From assembly GCF_019968905.1 (NCBI RefSeq), contig NZ_CP079946.1, positions 2,852,001 to 2,916,000 on the forward strand: a stretch of DNA of 64,000 bases, given 5' to 3'. A model generated the notes under the pieces. The model ran no database searches. It was not told where the DNA came from and worked only from the letters and a program-made list of their open reading frames with translations. The position numbers and the translations under genes are program-made. Every line of letters starts with the position of its first letter. Within the stretch, counting starts at the first letter, position 1. This stretch comes from Corallococcus sp. EGB (lineage in GTDB: Bacteria > Myxococcota > Myxococcia > Myxococcales > Myxococcaceae). Below, one piece after another: positions 34,371-41,614 of the stretch.

Positions 34371-35680
34371 GCATCTGCCCCACGCCTCCCGCTCGCCCGC
34401 GTCGTCGGCCCGTCCCGCCGCCGCCCCCGGAAATCGCCGAGGGCGAGCCGGTGCCCCCGGGCATGGTGCGCCTGCTGTCCGGCCAGCTCGTCAGCGAAGA
34501 GGAGGCGGACCAGTTGATTCCCGGCGAGCTGCCGCCCGAGGCGCGTTGGCCGGAGGAGGCCGCGACCGCCCAGGAAGCGCCCGAGGCGCCCACCTACCGC
34601 CGCGAGCCCGCGGGCGCGTGCTGCGCACACACTTTCGATCCGGAGGCGCTGCACGACGAGCTGGACGCCCTGCGCGCCCAGGTGGCGCAGCTGCGCGAGG
34701 ACCTGGCACGCAGCGAGGGCCGCGCCGAAGGGCTCGCGCGCGCCATCGCGTTGCTGGCCCCGTCCCTCGCTGTCCCCGCGCCCGTCCCCAGCGTGTCCCG
34801 TCCCGCTATCCCCATGGTTGTCCCCCCTGTCCCCGGGGACAGGGGGGACATGTCCCCGGGGACAACAGGGGACATGAAGGGGGGTAGGGGGGAAACAGCA
34901 GCAACAGCGTCGAAAGACGAAAAGCGGAGAGAGTACGAGAGGTTGAAGAAGCAGAAGCAGAGAGAGAAGAAGCGAGCTGCTGCTGAAAGCGCGCGCGACG
35001 TGTCCCCTGTCCCCTGTCCCCTTGTCCCCGGGGACATGTCCCCTGTCCCCCTGTCCCGAGCCGGAGGGGACACGTCCCCGGCAGCCCCTGTCCCGGTGGC
35101 CCCCGTCGTCCGCAAGGCACCGCCGAAGTGGATGGAGGACGACGCGCCGAGCCCGGACAAGGTGTTCTTCGCGTGGACTCAGGAGGAGCGCTGCCGGCGC
35201 TTCAGCCGCGCCATCCCCGAAGCGCCCCCGCCGGGCTGGGCCACGTGGTACGCGGACGCGCTGGCTGCCGTCGGAGGCGACGAGGGGCGCCTGCGCTCGG
35301 CCTGGCTCGCGTGGCTGGAGGACACCTGGGGGCAGTCTCGCCAGCCGGTGTGCGCCGCCCGGGCCTTCATCGGCGCCGAGGTGTGGCGCCGGCACGTCCC
35401 GGGGCAGGGCGGGGCCGAGGCGGGCGGCGCGCAGCTGTCCCCGGCGGAGGCCCGTCGCCGCGCGCAGCTGAGCGTCGGCCGCGGAGAGGAGCCGAGTGCC
35501 CCCTGTGCCACCGGGTGCGGGATGGCGTCCTCCCTGGTGGTGTGGGGGCACCCGCTGTGCCGGGCCTGCGCGGCGCGGCTGGAGGCGGACGTGCCGCGTC
35601 TCACGACGGACAGCGTCTCGGGCTGGGTAGCGTCCCGGGCGCGTGGAGCAATCCCTGCCGCCCTGGAGGCGAGTCCATGA
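34367..35680 (+). CDS. Possible phage replication initiator with embedded iterons
   Basis: 437 residues in three parts. The N-terminus (1-145) is Pro-rich then coiled coil (LHDELDALRAQVAQLREDLA). The middle (146-245) is low complexity, repeating units such as VPGDRGDMSPG encoded by TGTCCCC iterons, with a Lys/Arg/Glu-rich linker (REYERLKKQKQREKKRAAAE). The C-terminus (250-437) is globular with WTQEERCRRFSRAIPEAP, GWATWYADALAAVGG and a CATGCG...CRACA Cys set. The layout (DNA-binding part, linker carrying origin repeats, partner-binding end) recalls lambda O, but no direct O or DnaA/DnaC homology is seen. Replication role is inference from the iterons and operon position. Confidence 0.5.
   Translation: MSICPTPPARPRRRPVPPPPPEIAEGEPVPPGMVRLLSGQLVSEEEADQLIPGELPPEARWPEEAATAQEAPEAPTYRREPAGACCAHTFDPEALHDELDALRAQVAQLREDLARSEGRAEGLARAIALLAPSLAVPAPVPSVSRPAIPMVVPPVPGDRGDMSPGTTGDMKGGRGETAATASKDEKRREYERLKKQKQREKKRAAAESARDVSPVPCPLVPGDMSPVPLSRAGGDTSPAAPVPVAPVVRKAPPKWMEDDAPSPDKVFFAWTQEERCRRFSRAIPEAPPPGWATWYADALAAVGGDEGRLRSAWLAWLEDTWGQSRQPVCAARAFIGAEVWRRHVPGQGGAEAGGAQLSPAEARRRAQLSVGRGEEPSAPCATGCGMASSLVVWGHPLCRACAARLEADVPRLTTDSVSGWVASRARGAIPAALEASP
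34771..35072. repeat. TGTCCCC iteron array, candidate phage replication origin
   Basis: Sixteen exact copies of TGTCCCC or its complement in 302 bases, in two clusters (34771-34874 and 35001-35072) flanking a purine-rich, relatively A-rich stretch (about 34890-34985). The 14-mer TGTCCCCGGGGACA occurs three times (34828, 34851, 35023). Positions 34819-34850 form a perfect 32-base palindrome. Three copies at 35001-35021 are head to tail without spacing. Iterons beside an easily melted segment within an initiator gene are the hallmark of lambdoid origins; the array could instead be an operator or centromere-like site. Confidence 0.6.
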
Positions 35681-36156
35681 GCTGCCCGTCTCTCTTCACC
35701 CCGCCGGATCTCCTCGCCGCGCACGCCTCGTGGGGCGCCAACTGCGGCCCGGGCGCGCTCGCGGCGGTGCTTGGCGTTCCCGTCATGGGGCTGCGGACGT
35801 ACTTCCCGAAACCGTGGACGACGCCCACGGTGATGCAGGCTGCGCTGACGGCGCATTCACGGCGCTTCCAGGTGCACCAGGGTTTCCCGACGGGCGACCT
35901 GCTGGGCCTGGCGTTCGTCCAGTTCCGCGGCACCTGGGACACCGCGCCGGAGCGCGCCCAGTACCGCCACACGCACTGGGTGGGCCAGAATCGCGCGGGC
36001 GCGTGCCTTCACGTCTACGACGTCAACGCCGGGGACGCAGGCGGTTGGCTGTCGTCCGACGCGTGGAAAGCGCTGGTGCTCGCGCCGCTCATGGCTCGCA
36101 AGCAGGGCGCGTCGGGGCTGTGGCGTATTCGAGTCACCCTGGAGGTGATGCGGTGA
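35677..36156 (+). CDS. Papain-fold-like (C39-type) phage protein
   Basis: 159 residues. ANCGPGALAAVLG places a Cys in a helix start as in papain-like and C39 peptidases; HTHWVGQ offers the catalytic His and VYDVNAG the Asp/Asn. Spacing is compatible with a complete triad. Proteins of this type are found in phages next to SLOG-like genes; substrate unknown. Coupled by 4-base overlaps. Confidence 0.6.
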   Translation: MSCPSLFTPPDLLAAHASWGANCGPGALAAVLGVPVMGLRTYFPKPWTTPTVMQAALTAHSRRFQVHQGFPTGDLLGLAFVQFRGTWDTAPERAQYRHTHWVGQNRAGACLHVYDVNAGDAGGWLSSDAWKALVLAPLMARKQGASGLWRIRVTLEVMR

Positions 36157-36617
36157 TTCTCCTGGCATGCGGAAGCAGTGGGCTGACACTGAACCACTTG
36201 CCTGCGCTGCGCGCGCACATGCGGCGCTTCGCCGCGCACCCCGGGACGCGGCTCATCCACGGTGCCGGGGACGCGCGGAAGACGGACGAGCCCGAGGCCT
36301 TCGGCGCGGATCGGCTATGGGAGGTGGCCGCCTGCCTGGAGTGGCCCTGGTTCCGAGTGGAGGACGTGGAGCGCTTCCCCGCGGACTGGAAGCGGGACGG
36401 CAGCCGCGCGGGCCCGCAGCGCAACGAGGTGATGCGGGACGCCCTGCGCGCACTCTCGGCCCAGGGCCAGCGCGTGGGCTGGGTCGCCGCGCACACGGAC
36501 CCGGGGCTGGGGCGCGGGACGAAGCACATGGTGAGCCTGTGCCGCGCCGAGGGGTGGCCAGGGCGGGCGCTCATCCTGGACAAGGCCGGGCACCTCATCC
36601 GCGAGGTGACGTCGTGA
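36153..36617 (+). CDS. SLOG-domain protein (DUF2493-like)
   Basis: 154 residues from a GTG. LIHGAGDARKTDE, then GPQRNEVMRDALRAL and AAHTDPGLGRGTKHMV match the Rossmann-like SLOG/DUF2493 fold that binds nucleotides or nucleotide-derived signals. In phages the role is unknown; other SLOG proteins act in DprA-type DNA binding or in defence signalling. Overlaps both neighbours by 4 bases. Confidence 0.75.
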   Translation: MILLACGSSGLTLNHLPALRAHMRRFAAHPGTRLIHGAGDARKTDEPEAFGADRLWEVAACLEWPWFRVEDVERFPADWKRDGSRAGPQRNEVMRDALRALSAQGQRVGWVAAHTDPGLGRGTKHMVSLCRAEGWPGRALILDKAGHLIREVTS

Positions 36618-36829
36618 CGTCCTGCCGGAAGCACCCCGACCTGGACAAGGCGCTGGCCCACGAGAGGGCGCGGGTAGAGGAGCTCTCCGAGCGCGTCCGC
36701 CGCCTCGCTGAGGCTCTGGACAGGTACGGCGCCCACCAGCGCGGGTGCCGCCTGCCGCGCACCCACGGGCGGCTCGCCTGTACCTGCGGCCTGCACGAGC
36801 GGATTCGCGAGGGAGGTGTGCGCCCATGA
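36614..36829 (+). CDS. Small coiled-coil phage protein
   Basis: 71 residues from a GTG. LAHERARVEELSERVRRLAE is a short coiled coil; two C-terminal Cys pairs (GCRLPRTHG, ACTCGLH) may bind zinc. No family is recognised. Supported by 4-base overlaps on both sides. Confidence 0.5.
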   Translation: MTSCRKHPDLDKALAHERARVEELSERVRRLAEALDRYGAHQRGCRLPRTHGRLACTCGLHERIREGGVRP

Positions 36830-37356
36830 GTTGCATCAAGTTCGAGGTGCCGGTGGAGACGGTCAACACATCCAACCGGCGCGAGCACCACATGCAGCGC
36901 CACAAGCGCGCGAAGGGGCAGCGCGACGCCACTCACCTGCTGTGGCCGGGCTGGAGCGGCCCCGCGCTCCTGGTGGTGCGCCTGACGCGCGTGTCCCCGA
37001 GGACGCTCGACAGTGGGGACAACCTCCCCATCGCGATGAAGAGCATCCGCGACGAAGTGGCGCGGCAGCTGCGCCTGGACGACGCCTCCCCTCTGGTGCG
37101 CTGGGTGTACGCCCAGGCCCTGGGGGCACCGTCCGTCCTGGTGGAGCTCTCCTGGGGAGATGATCCACTCGCTGCGGCAGTCCGCGCCCAGGACGCGCTG
37201 GCCCTGCCTCCGCCTCCGGTGCCGCCTGCGGCTGCCGTTCCCCGCGCGCCCAGGGAGCGGAAGCCCAACGCCGCGAAGAAGGCCCCGTCCCGTCCGCTGC
37301 GCGGGCTCGCGGCCCTCGCCACGTCGGCCAGCTACCCGGGAGGGAAGAAGCCATGA
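36826..37356 (+). CDS. rusA: RusA-like Holliday junction resolvase
   Basis: 176 residues; RusA itself is about 120, and the excess is a Pro/Ala/Lys-rich tail. NTSNRREHHMQRHKRAKGQR, then RLTRVSPRTLDSGDNLPIAM, KSIRDEVARQL and RLDDASPLVRWVYAQ give the RusA order, including the Asp residues (LDSGDN and LDD) that bind metal. It resolves recombination intermediates before packaging. Position at the end of the replication operon fits. Confidence 0.75.
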   Translation: MSCIKFEVPVETVNTSNRREHHMQRHKRAKGQRDATHLLWPGWSGPALLVVRLTRVSPRTLDSGDNLPIAMKSIRDEVARQLRLDDASPLVRWVYAQALGAPSVLVELSWGDDPLAAAVRAQDALALPPPPVPPAAAVPRAPRERKPNAAKKAPSRPLRGLAALATSASYPGGKKP

Positions 37357-37550
37357 CGTGCCGCCGTGGGGACCTGCGCGAGGAGGTGGGTCGCATCCGC
37401 GCCGCCCTCGCCGCCGGGTACAGCGTGGCGCACCTGGCCCGGCTCTACGGGTGCCGCAAGAGTTCCATCGAACTCATCCGCGACGGGCACGTCTACAAGG
37501 ACTTGCCGATGCTGGAGCCGCGGCAGGGTGCGAAGACGGAGGGCGGGTAG
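37353..37550 (+). CDS. Small helix-turn-helix protein
   Basis: 65 residues. IRAALAAGYSVAHLARLYGCRKSSIELI in pieces (GYSVAHLARLYG, then RKSSIELIRDG) is a resolvase- or transposase-type HTH. Probably a phage regulator. Overlaps the RusA stop by 4 bases. Confidence 0.6.
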   Translation: MTCRRGDLREEVGRIRAALAAGYSVAHLARLYGCRKSSIELIRDGHVYKDLPMLEPRQGAKTEGG

Positions 37551-37552
37551 CC

Positions 37553-37813
37553 ATGGCCTGCCGCGAGCCGGAGCAGCTCCTGCTGCCGCTGGAGGCGCCC
37601 GCGCCCCGAAAGCGCAGGAAGGCGGAAGACGGCGTGCCCCTGCGCGGGCGCGGGTGCGAGGACGCTCGGGAGGCTCGGCGTCTGGCTGCACTCGCCCGCG
37701 CATTGCTACGCCGCGGCGCCACCGTGGACGCCGTACATGCGGAGACCGGCGTTCGTCGCAACACGCTCCATATGATGCGCAGTCGCCTCCGCCGGGTGCG
37801 GGAGGATCAATAG
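37553..37813 (+). CDS. Small basic HTH protein
   Basis: 86 residues. A C-terminal HTH (RRGATVDAVHAETGVRRNTL, then HMMRSRLRRV) is preceded by a basic linker. It ends the rightward early operon; its 3' end overlaps by 7 bases the inverted ParB-like gene. Confidence 0.55.
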   Translation: MACREPEQLLLPLEAPAPRKRRKAEDGVPLRGRGCEDAREARRLAALARALLRRGATVDAVHAETGVRRNTLHMMRSRLRRVREDQ

Positions 37814-38229
37814 CCAGTGTTTTCAGCGTCCGCACGAAGTCGATGCAATGCCTCTGGCGAAACGATGGCATCAATCACCGCCAGCTTGGCGAAGTGCGCG
37901 CCGAGCAGGCGGTGATTTCCGTCGCTGACAATCCACCCCAGCGAGGGCCAGTATGTGACATCAATCGGTTCGACAGGCGTGCCAGCCTTGTACTGGTTGC
38001 AGAAGTATTTCACGCGCGCGAGATGGTAGCTCTTGGGGCGTAGGGGGTTGTGCACTTTCCCGCCGTCATCGGCAGGGACGGATGCCTCCGGACCATTCCC
38101 CGCGATGTATGCGGAGAATTCGTCCTCGGAAATCAACTCGCCAAGATTGGCCGCTTGGAGTTGCAGTGCTCTTAGCGAGTTCCGGTAGAGGTCCGAAACC
38201 CTGAAACGCTCAATAGAATTTTCGCCCAT
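37807..38229 (-). CDS. ParB-like domain protein (cargo)
   Basis: 140 residues on the minus strand. PIDVTYWPSLGWIVSDGNHR followed by LLGAHFAKLAVIDAIV is the ParB/sulfiredoxin-like fold with the DGNHR box; no HTH or dimer domain is present, so it is not a complete partition protein. Codons are visibly less GC-rich than in the flanking genes (AAT, TAT, AAA, TTT occur), suggesting recent transfer. The N-terminal 60 residues are helical. Function unknown; single ParB-fold proteins occur in some defence and regulatory pairs. Confidence 0.65.
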   Translation of the reverse strand: MGENSIERFRVSDLYRNSLRALQLQAANLGELISEDEFSAYIAGNGPEASVPADDGGKVHNPLRPKSYHLARVKYFCNQYKAGTPVEPIDVTYWPSLGWIVSDGNHRLLGAHFAKLAVIDAIVSPEALHRLRADAENTGY

Positions 38230-38339
38230 TGGGGAAACGTAGCATGGTGAGACGGCTGTCCAAGAGATTGGCCAGCCGGTGGCCGATGAACGCACTGGCT
38301 TGTGGGCCCTTCGCGCTACCCATAGCGCAGGAGGGCTTG

Positions 38340-38516
38340 ATGAAGCCGTGGGTGAAGACGTTGGCCATGGAGGCCGCTCGGGGCGTCCTGGCGGCGCTTG
38401 GCAGTGCGGCAGGGCATGCCCTTGCCTCGTGGGTATCAGAACGTTCCGCGCCGCCGGAGCCATCCCCGAAGGCGCGGCGCGTGCCTCGTCGGGCGAAGCG
38501 GCGGAAGGGCTCGTGA
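38340..38516 (+). CDS. Small membrane-associated phage protein
   Basis: 58 residues from the ATG at 38340 (an in-frame ATG at 38244 and a further upstream start would lengthen it). KTLAMEAARGVLAALGSAAG is a weakly hydrophobic helix; the tail PKARRVPRRAKRRKGS is very basic. First gene of a rightward group after the inverted ParB-like gene. Confidence 0.45.
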   Translation: MKPWVKTLAMEAARGVLAALGSAAGHALASWVSERSAPPEPSPKARRVPRRAKRRKGS

Positions 38517-38728
38517 TGCTGCCCGCACCGTTGCTAAGCGGCGTGGCTTGGCTGGTTGTCGCGGCGGGCGTCTGCATGACGGTCGCACTGTGCATGGCCA
38601 TCGCCTCGCTGGCCATCGAGTGGAGCCTCAAGCGTCTCGGGCTGTGGAGGGACATGGTGTCGGCCCTCTTCGACCTCTGGGAGAGGCGCCGCCGCGAAGC
38701 GCGCAACCCGAAGGCAGGCGCGCCATGA
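38516..38728 (+). CDS. Small single-TM phage protein
   Basis: 70 residues. LLSGVAWLVVAAGVCMTVAL onward is one long membrane helix (about residues 6-34) followed by a charged cytoplasmic tail (WERRRREARNPKAG). GTG 38513 is an alternative start overlapping the previous stop. It could be a holin-like or superinfection protein, but nothing decides this. Confidence 0.55.
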   Translation: MLPAPLLSGVAWLVVAAGVCMTVALCMAIASLAIEWSLKRLGLWRDMVSALFDLWERRRREARNPKAGAP

Positions 38729-38943
38729 GCGAGCGCCGTTTCCCCTTCCTCGTGACTCAGAAGGACCTCGACAATCGGGGGCCCAGGACCATCCCGTGGA
38801 GCCTGGCCGAGCGAGCCTACGCCGAGTACTCCCGGCGCTTCGGCACCAGCCAGTCGTTGGATGTGCTCGCGTCGCGTGGTGGGTTCAGCATCTACGAGAT
38901 GGACCTATTCGTGCCCGGCTGGCGGAGGGAGTTGGGGCTGTGA
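38725..38943 (+). CDS. Small hypothetical phage protein
   Basis: 72 residues; ATG overlaps the previous stop by 4 bases. IPWSLAERAYAEYSRRFG, then LDVLASRGGFS and MDLFVPGWR; this pattern of a single small alpha-helical domain recurs in phage middle regions, but no function is known to me. Confidence 0.6.
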   Translation: MSERRFPFLVTQKDLDNRGPRTIPWSLAERAYAEYSRRFGTSQSLDVLASRGGFSIYEMDLFVPGWRRELGL

Positions 38944-38994
38944 GGTCCTGCTCCTGCTCTCCGCGCCGCCGAGCATGTCCACCTGCTGTGCCCG

Positions 38995-39165
38995 GTGCCA
39001 GAGTGTCCGTCCGGCGTGGATCTGCCGCGCGGTTACCGCCAGGGTGAGGACGGCAGTCGCTGGGCCTGCGTCTTCGTCCCTGGGCACTGGTGGGCCTGGG
39101 TGCCGTGGGAGTCCGTCCGTGCCGGAGGTTCAGGGGGACGGGGTGCATGCGAAAGGATTTACTGA
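38995..39165 (+). CDS. Putative small protein (GTG start)
   Basis: About 56 residues if it starts at GTG 38995; the frame is open from 38944. PECPSGVDLPRGYRQGEDG, then WACVFVPGHWWAWVPWESV looks structured (Cys, Trp, conserved Gly) rather than a shadow frame. The start is unresolved: the open frame upstream of the GTG continues the sense EHVHLLC but has no standard start codon. Overlaps the end of the inverted gene by 7 bases. Confidence 0.4.
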   Translation: MPECPSGVDLPRGYRQGEDGSRWACVFVPGHWWAWVPWESVRAGGSGGRGACERIY

Positions 39166-39299
39166 CCGACTGCTGACCTGGGGACCACCGTGATCAGCAC
39201 ATAGCAATGAGGGCACGAAATCATGGCCAGATTCGGACCCGTATAAGAGATCGAGAGGCTGTGGATTTCGCGGGCGCACTTCGGGCACTTAGGCGTCAT
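39159..39299 (-). CDS. Tiny zinc-ribbon protein
   Basis: 46 residues. TPKCPKCAREIHSLSIS followed by MISCPHCYVLITVVP holds two CxxC pairs, a complete zinc ribbon. AGGAAC precedes the ATG by 6 bases. It is divergent from the gene at 39420, and its codons are less GC-rich than the neighbours, so it is probably a cargo gene. Confidence 0.6.
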   Translation of the reverse strand: MTPKCPKCAREIHSLSISYTGPNLAMISCPHCYVLITVVPRSAVGQ

Positions 39300-39419
39300 T
39301 GTTGTTCCTGACAGTTGTTGTCCCCAGAGGGATAGAGGGGCCGAGTCATAGCAAAAGCCGCCAGCCGGAGAAGGCGATGCTTCTGTGCGTTGGGTACGAG
39401 CTTGGCACGGTGAGAGGGC

Positions 39420-39689
39420 ATGGCCTGCTGCCGTAAACCACCGATGCCAGAGGATGCGGAGTCGGATCCGCGGGAACTCGGTCCGGGCCGGACAGAGGAA
39501 CTGCCGCCCGCGCAGATCCGGCGCCGGCAGCGGGCCCAGGCACTGGATCTCCTCAGCGAGGGGGGGCACCACAGCGCCGTCCTGGAGCGCTTCCCCAGGC
39601 TCACCTACGCAGGACTGAAAAAGCTTGCTGCCTGCGCCGGAGTGAAGCTGCCGCGCGGGCGGTGGCTAGCGAACGGCCCTCCGGGATAG
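39420..39689 (+). CDS. Small basic hypothetical protein
   Basis: 89 residues; GAGAGG lies 4 bases before the ATG. The C-terminal half (RRQRAQALDLLSEGGHHSAV, then FPRLTYAGLKKLA) looks like a small helical DNA-binding unit. No family is recognised. The 120-base spacer to the divergent zinc-ribbon gene must contain a pair of promoters. Confidence 0.5.
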   Translation: MACCRKPPMPEDAESDPRELGPGRTEELPPAQIRRRQRAQALDLLSEGGHHSAVLERFPRLTYAGLKKLAACAGVKLPRGRWLANGPPG

Positions 39690-39787
39690 AGCGGGGCTCC
39701 GGGTGGCACGGACGCCAGTTTCGACAGTGAACCACCCAGGGTGATAGACGCTCTGGGGAGAATGTCCATGGGAGCGGAGATCCCGGA

Positions 39788-40168
39788 ATGAACAGACGCC
39801 GCAGCGGGGAAGGTGGGGCTGGGTCGGGATCGGAACTCTCCGAGGATCAGCTCAAGGCTGAGCTGCTGGCCCGCCTTGGACAGCTGTCGTACCTCGAGCT
39901 CCTCACTCTGACCCTGGACATGGCGCTGGGCTCCCGTGCCACCGTTGGGGCGCGAGGCTCCCGCCCTCGCAGTGTCATGCAGAGGGTACGCCCCGCCGTA
40001 GGCGAGGTGGTTGACTGGACCAAGGTCAAGGCGACGTGCCCCAGGTGCGGCAAGACTGGCCGGGTGCAGCCTGACTTCGGCACGGCTCGGCGCCGCAACG
40101 GCACCGTGCGCCCCCAGTCCCATTGTCGCGCCTGCCGTAAGCAGGGCACCCCTACGCCCAAGCCGTAG
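39788..40168 (+). CDS. Hypothetical protein with C-terminal zinc ribbon
   Basis: 126 residues. ELSEDQLKAELLARLGQLSY starts a helical region; the C-terminus has CPRCGKTGRVQPDFG and HCRACRKQG, two Cys pairs about 24 residues apart that fit a zinc ribbon. Probably nucleic-acid binding. The gaps on either side (39690-39787 and 40169-40353) show no convincing gene. Confidence 0.55.
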   Translation: MNRRRSGEGGAGSGSELSEDQLKAELLARLGQLSYLELLTLTLDMALGSRATVGARGSRPRSVMQRVRPAVGEVVDWTKVKATCPRCGKTGRVQPDFGTARRRNGTVRPQSHCRACRKQGTPTPKP

Positions 40169-40353
40169 GAGGGCATTGGACGCCCGCCGCAAGACGTGTC
40201 GCAAGGGGCCGGATTGCGCCTGTTAGAACGAGAAGCGGGCCGGCCGCGCCAACGGCCGGGCCCGCGAGTTCCAGGAGCGCCAGGGAAAGCACCGCTGGGG
40301 ACACTACCCATACCCGCCGCCGGGGACATTTCGCGCGGCCAGGGGAGGACTCC

Positions 40354-40701
40354 ATGCCGTGCCTGACGAAGGAGCAGCGCGAGGTGAAGCGGACGCGCGC
40401 CCTCGCCATCCGAGAGAAGAATCCCAACTTGTTGGCGCCCAAGGTGCCGGTCTGGTGCCCGTCGCCGTCAACCAGGAGGCCCGCGCCGCCGCCACCGCGT
40501 GGCACGTGGAGGGGGGGCACCGTCTTCCTGCCGCTTCACGCCCCCTGGCGAGACAGGTACATCGCCGCCCACGCCTCCGCCCCGAAGGGCGAGGGCATGG
40601 ACGCGGTGGACCAGCAGTTGCAAATCCTCCTGCGTTGGCAGTCCGGCACCTCCGAAGCCCTCTACAGTTACTCGCTCGCGAGTCTCGTGGGGCTGGGGTG
40701 A
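40354..40701 (+). CDS. Small hypothetical phage protein
   Basis: 115 residues with GGAGGA 7 bases before the ATG. Basic N-terminus (KEQREVKRTRALAIREKNP), Pro-rich middle, and a C-terminal helix (MDAVDQQLQILLRWQSG). No motif identifies a function. It converges on an inverted cargo gene 2 bases away. Confidence 0.5.
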   Translation: MPCLTKEQREVKRTRALAIREKNPNLLAPKVPVWCPSPSTRRPAPPPPRGTWRGGTVFLPLHAPWRDRYIAAHASAPKGEGMDAVDQQLQILLRWQSGTSEALYSYSLASLVGLG

Positions 40702-40703
40702 CG

Positions 40704-41222
40704 TCAGGGACCGCCAGAACCAGGCGGAGGCGGGGCGCGGCCGGTGACTTTCGAGCCTGCCCACCCCATGGATCCTGCGACGAAGAGCCCGAGAGTAAGG
40801 GCCGATTGCTGATCGATGACCTTCTGCTGAATGGCGAAGACTCCACCAGCGATGAGGAACACCAGAGCAATGGTCCAGGTGAGCATCAGCCGCCCAACCA
40901 TCTTGTCGCGGGTGGCATAGAACTCCCAGGAGCGTCTCTGGTTGTCGAGTGCTCGCTCGTGGGCGTTCTTTTCCTGGAGCGTGTTGAGGTCCGGCTGCGC
41001 CGCCATGAACTTTGCCCTTGCCTCAATCGCTGTCGTCGCGAGCGGCATGACTGCCTGGGCTACCGTGGTGATGAGGTGGATCACGTCAGCCATGCTGACG
41101 TCGTTGTTGGCGGCCTTTGCCTCCGATTGCTTCTGCTCGTGGGCGGCTGGTGTCAGCGAAGGCGTGGCTGTTGAAGTGAGGGCCGTGCCTTCAGTTCCCG
41201 GTTGAGGGTTTGTTGCGTCCAT
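40704..41222 (-). CDS. Two-TM membrane protein (cargo)
   Basis: 172 residues. An N-terminal Thr/Ala/Glu-rich soluble part (1-105) includes a helical NTLQEKNAHERALDN segment; two membrane helices follow (VGRLMLTWTIALVFLIAGGV and LTLGLFVAGSMGWAG region). The C-terminal tail is Pro-rich. Codon use is less GC-biased than in adjacent genes. Orientation against the phage operon suggests cargo; small two-TM proteins of this form are common among phage-exclusion and effector proteins, but no homology supports a specific role. Confidence 0.6.
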   Translation of the reverse strand: MDATNPQPGTEGTALTSTATPSLTPAAHEQKQSEAKAANNDVSMADVIHLITTVAQAVMPLATTAIEARAKFMAAQPDLNTLQEKNAHERALDNQRRSWEFYATRDKMVGRLMLTWTIALVFLIAGGVFAIQQKVIDQQSALTLGLFVAGSMGWAGSKVTGRAPPPPGSGGP

Positions 41223-41324
41223 GGTCTTTCGCAGTGGCTTGCAAGAAATTGCGTAGCCGTGGCGTACCATTGCCCCTCCGGGATGCAGGTGACAAGACGG
41301 GAGGAGCGTCGCTAGCCGCGAGGC

Positions 41325-41602
41325 ATGGGTAAGCCTCGCCCCTCCAGCGCCCCATTCTCCAGCCGCGCCGCCGTCGCCCGGGCGGACGCCACGCAGAACC
41401 TGGCCACTGGACTGGGCGTCGCCGGGCACGACTCGCGCACGGCCGTGGTGCCGGTGGTGCAGCGCCGGGCGCCGACGTACTGGGAGGCTATGTGGCGCGC
41501 GGACGTGTACTCCGCCCGCATCATCGAGAAGCCCGCAGAGGCGATGACGATGAGGCGCGGGGACGTGCGCCTGGGGAGGACAAGGCCCCGGAGGGGGCGT
41601 GA
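41325..41602 (+). pseudogene. Broken portal protein fragment (DUF1073-like)
   Basis: The first 80 residues match the start of DUF1073 (Mu gp29-like) portal proteins: ARADATQNLATGLGVAGHD, then PTYWEAMWRADVYSARIIEK and PAEAMTMRRGDVRL. In the G run at about 41573 the frame shifts: one missing base would restore LGEDKAPEGA up to a stop at 41600-41602. Everything after the first tenth of a portal is missing; an inverted membrane-protein gene follows. The working portal of this prophage (47249) belongs to another family, so this is a scar of recombination or of cargo insertion. Confidence 0.6.
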
Positions 41603-41614
41603 TGTCGGTACTTG

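Noticed and set aside
34771-35072. CRISPR array
   Set aside because: Repeats are 7-14 bases, irregularly spaced, in both orientations and within a coding frame; no spacers of constant length.
40185-40353. Open stretch reading RKTCRKGPDCAC, stop, then NEKRAGRANGRAREFQERQG
   Set aside because: Interrupted by a stop and without a start codon; possibly a gene relic but not supported well enough.
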